The notes under the pieces: model-generated
Told to the model about the DNA's origin: nothing
The model's input: the letters and a program-made list of their open reading frames with translations, nothing else
Database searches by the model: none
Shown: positions 60,800 through 64,000 of the stretch, piece after piece
Layout: every line of letters begins with the position of its first letter
Position numbering within the stretch: position 1 is the first letter of the stretch
Translations under genes and position numbers: made by a program
Assembly (NCBI RefSeq): GCF_014633365.1
Contig: NC_068346.1
Location: forward strand, 14,281,030-14,345,029
DNA length: 64,000 nt
DNA from: Diospyros lotus
Taxonomy: Eukaryota > Streptophyta > Magnoliopsida > Ericales > Ebenaceae
Direction: 5' to 3'

Positions 60800-61710
60800 T
60801 CTCCTTATTATTGTGTGTGAGTGTATTGTGCTATGTGTGTAAGTGTTTGTCCCACATTGCTTGGTGAGGAGATTCTAAGTGGGTATAAATAGCCCAAATC
60901 ATGATATTGGGTTTGGGCCCTAAGGGGCACCCAAATTTTGTGAGTGGGCGAACCCATCCCCACATGCTCGCGCATTCCGTTGCCACTGCTTGGTCGGTAG
61001 GATCGGATAAATTAGAATAAAATAATATAATTTTAGTAAAAATTTATTTAATATATTATTTTATTTTAATATTAATCCCAGCACCTTTACGGATTTCCTT
61101 CCTTTCGTGCGTCCGGGCCTCCCAGATTTCTTGCGGTGCTGTTGCGGTTCATAATTTTCTCTCCTTTATGTTGTGCAAGGGGTCCCAGTTTCTTTTCGGA
61201 TTTTCTCCTATGTGTTGCGTGACCACTTTCCAACATCCACGCGACCGGGTTTCCCGACTTGTTTGGCAAGTCCGTGGTCGAGCCGAGAGTTCAGTTATAA
61301 ATTCTGAACTCTGTCCTTGTGCTTTATGTGCGAGAATATTCTAAATTCTCCAACTCCCACCCTATTCCACTATTCACTAGCAAATTTCTGCTAACTTGAA
61401 AATGATAACTAAATTCATTTTTCAGTGTTTCTTCTATCAAAAAACCAGAGAGCAAAAATACCATTTCCGTTCTGCCAGCTTCAACTATTCTCGACTGCTA
61501 TTTTGCAGGTGAGATCGTTTCATCATGCTAAGACTATCGCCATAGTTTGCTAACTGTTGGTACAGGGCGATTCTGTCTTCAGGACAATGCTTTTTGCGCG
61601 ACTCAATCTGTATTAATTTCCTTATTCGTTGTAGTGCCATCTACTTCAGCCATTAATCATAGCTTTCTTATACCGATTTTATATTAATATTGTTGTTTAC
61701 CCTAACAATC
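60800..61710 (+). repeat. Probable 5' LTR/leader of a copia element
   Basis: It contains GTTTGTCCCACATTGCTTGG followed by GTGGGTATAAATAGCCC (TATAAATA at ~60883), a promoter-like block found at the start of many plant LTRs. It ends near TTTACCCTAACA (about 61708), just upstream of the gag ATG at 61737. I did not find a standard TGGTATCAGAGC PBS. Boundaries are approximate. Confidence 0.5.
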
Positions 61711-61736
61711 TGAAGACATAAATTTTATAAGCTGCC

Positions 61737-62474
61737 ATGGCCACCAACACTAATGTTCCAATGCTGCCTCCTTTACTGCCCCGGTCGCTGCTCCAAACAT
61801 AACCCCGCCCACCGTGCCTGGTGCCACCTCTGCCACTGTTGTTGGGCTTACTGTCGCTAAGGAAACTCCTCATGTTGAAAAGCCACAATAATTTAATGGC
61901 AAAGATTTTAAAAGATGACAATAGAAAATGGTGTTTTACCCCACCACGCCGAACCTGGCTCATATCCTTAAGGAGGACTGCCCTGTTACTACCGAAGAAA
62001 ACAAGACTCCCGAAACTAAAGCTGCCAAAGAAGCCTGGCTGTATTCTAACTTTCTGTGTCAGAATTATATTTTGAGTGGATTGATAGATTCACTATATAT
62101 ATCTATTGCAATGCCTATCAGATGTCTAGGCAACTGTGGGAAGCTTTAGATAAGAAATGTAAGCTAGAAGATGCTGGCACCAAGAGATTTCTTGTGGGGA
62201 AGTTTTTAAACTTCAAAATGGTTGATACCAAACTGGTAGTCAACCAGATGGAAGAATCGCAAATCATTATTAGTGATTTGCACTGTGAGGGAATGGTCAT
62301 TAATGAACCATTCCAAGTTGCTGTCGTGATATATTGACAACAACTTGCCACATTATATATTATTAGTGATTCACTATATATATTGAGAAATTGCCACATT
62401 CGTGGAAAGATTTCAAGAATTATCTCAAGCACAAGTGAAAGGAGTTGTCTATGAAGGACCTAGCACTTAGACTC
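61737..62474 (+). pseudogene. Copia gag (UBN2-type), truncated
   Basis: From the ATG at 61737 the frames carry copia gag features: TLNLAHILKEDCP-like text (61930-61990), AAKEAWLYSNFLCQNYILSG (62020-62080), MSRQLWEALDKKC (62121-62160), FLVGKFLNFKMVDTKLV (62190-62240) and SWKDFKNYLKHK (62400-62440). Several frameshifts and a stop (near 61891) are present. The frame is cut at 62474 by another LTR. Confidence 0.75.
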
Positions 62475-64000
62475 TGTAACACCCTGCCTCGTCGGGCATG
62501 CCACTATAAGGGAATTCCCGGGGATTTTTTTTCCTGATTATCACACGCGGTGTAGCAAGAACAACTTTCAACATGCCTGACACATACAACGGTCCAACGA
62601 ACAATCTTCACATGCATATGAAATCCGGAAAACCCTAGTCTTGCTCATTTAGCTAACAAGATCCATAGTCTCAAACTAAACGAGTCATAACATACGCAGC
62701 GGAAAATAATATCATAACATCAAATACCGTGGCCTACCACGGGGTTCATACATAGCAAGATACGTATTACAATGCTACAAAATGATAATAACGCTATCAT
62801 GCGCCCGTCCATACAAATATAAAATAAATACTAATGACCCAAAATGATACATTAGCTATCGCACTAATGCTATACATATTACAATGCTACAAAAATGATA
62901 ATAACGCTATTATGGGTCCATACATATATAAAAATAAATACTAAAGACCCAAAACGATACATCAGCTATCACACTAAACTTCATTAACCCTCAACTGGCC
63001 ACGTCCTTGCCCTTACAGTAGTCTCTGGATGGAACGTTGAATGTTTCAGGGGCATAACTCAGATTAGATGATAAAACATCTAAGTGATGGCATGATACAG
63101 TTTACTGAATGCATGAATAACACATGAACATGACATATATAGACAAATACCACATGTAACATGTCTAACTTGAGAAATCTCCCTGACATACTCAACCTCC
63201 CATGGAAAATTCATTCCACACACCTTTGGGGTTGATCTTGCGCATCATACTTAATCCCCGAGTGCCCTATCGTGTCATTCGATCACTGGGATTAACCTTG
63301 CCCTATTCTCAAGAGGACCCCACCTCGATAACAACACAAAATCAAAACCTAGATGATATGAGAAAAATGCGTACCATTCACCGACTTTTCATAAATAAAA
63401 TAATTGATGCAATATTCCACATGAACAATATGCATATGATGCAACAAGTACATAAGTAAAACGCTTATATAATATATCTCAAGTTCTGGAGGGTATAACC
63501 GCTCACTAGAACTATTCCAAGCACATGCAATCCTAAGCTCGAGAGGGTAGAACCGTTCACTTGAACTCACTACACACACATTAAGACACTTTCAAAACAA
63601 TGGTAAGACTAGAATCAAACCACTCACCTTAATTCAGAAAAAGTTGATTTTGCCTTGAAAAGAGTGCCACACCTCAAAAATCGTGTAATCCTTCCTTCTA
63701 ATAGTCTAATCATCTCCTGATTTCCATTATGACTATAGAAATTAATATTTCTATTTTCCCCATAATTTTGGCAATTTTCCTTATTTTTCTAAACCTTTCT
63801 TACCTTCGAGAATTTATAATAAATATCTAATACCAAATTTCACCAAATATTTTTCCATGAAAATTCCTAAAATATTTTTCTGAAAATTACAAAAATAATT
63901 TCGAAGGCAAAAGGTACCTCATGCGCCCACACGCGCCACCCCTAGCCTCAGCAAGTGAAGCCCAAGCGCAGTAGTCTTCTCCAGCGACGACGACTGTATT
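62475..64000. repeat. Edge of another large LTR, runs out of the window
   Basis: Begins TGTAACACCCTGCCTCGTCG, the terminus type of long gypsy LTRs, and continues non-coding to the end of the window. Contents resemble the 43511 LTR in style (species-specific phrases about cut sites do not match), so orientation may be minus. It includes a tandem pair of ~110 bp at ~62762-62985 (TACAATGCTACAAAATGATA ... ATACATTAGCTATCGCAC) and two diverged copies of GAGGGTATAACCGCTCAC / GAGGGTAGAACCGTTCAC at ~63490 and ~63543. Element type is inferred from the terminus only. Confidence 0.5.

Overview
This is a eudicot plant nuclear window. It has intron-rich genes of plant-only families (a PH+ORD oxysterol-binding-related protein, a D-cysteine desulfhydrase/ACC-deaminase-like enzyme, a KDEL-tailed papain-type protease). 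These sit among nested LTR retrotransposons, hAT and CACTA DNA transposons, L1-type LINE ends and a tRNA-derived SINE. The species cannot be named from the sequence.

Layout. 1-3.6 kb: truncated LTR on the minus strand, AT-rich intergenic DNA and a LINE tail. 3.66-28.5 kb: an ORP1/ORP2-type gene on the plus strand with eight coding exons that join into a clean 809-codon frame. Three of its introns carry transposons: a 830-bp hAT MITE in intron 1, a Ty1/copia element in intron 3 with a 533-bp hAT MITE inside it, and a Ty3/gypsy chromovirus in intron 7 with a 690-bp hAT MITE inside its reverse transcriptase. Target-site duplications define each of these insertions. 29.4-35.0 kb: a D-cysteine desulfhydrase 2-like gene, plus strand. 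35.8-37.5 kb: a KDEL-tailed cysteine endopeptidase gene, minus strand, convergent with it.

38-64 kb holds no intact gene that I can recognise. In order: copia (SIRE-like) LTR fragments on both strands; a decayed plant-mobile-domain (PMD) gene split by two large insertions; an 11.5-kb Ty3/gypsy element with LTRs of about 3 kb (43511-55047, TSD TATGG), one LTR of which has a 1352-bp solo LTR inserted (TSD CAAAG) and a 195-bp unit triplicated; an unclassified repeat that hosts a 3.27-kb CACTA element (TSD TCA) carrying two exons of an ATRX/CHR20-type SNF2 gene (a Pack-CACTA); and a copia gag relic cut off by another large LTR that runs out of the window.

The three genes are functionally unrelated (sterol/phosphoinositide transfer, cysteine catabolism giving H2S, proteolysis in programmed cell death) and do not form a cluster. 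I found no tRNA or rRNA gene, no CRISPR array and no new multi-gene system. The most novel content is the layered insertion history and the gene-capturing CACTA element.
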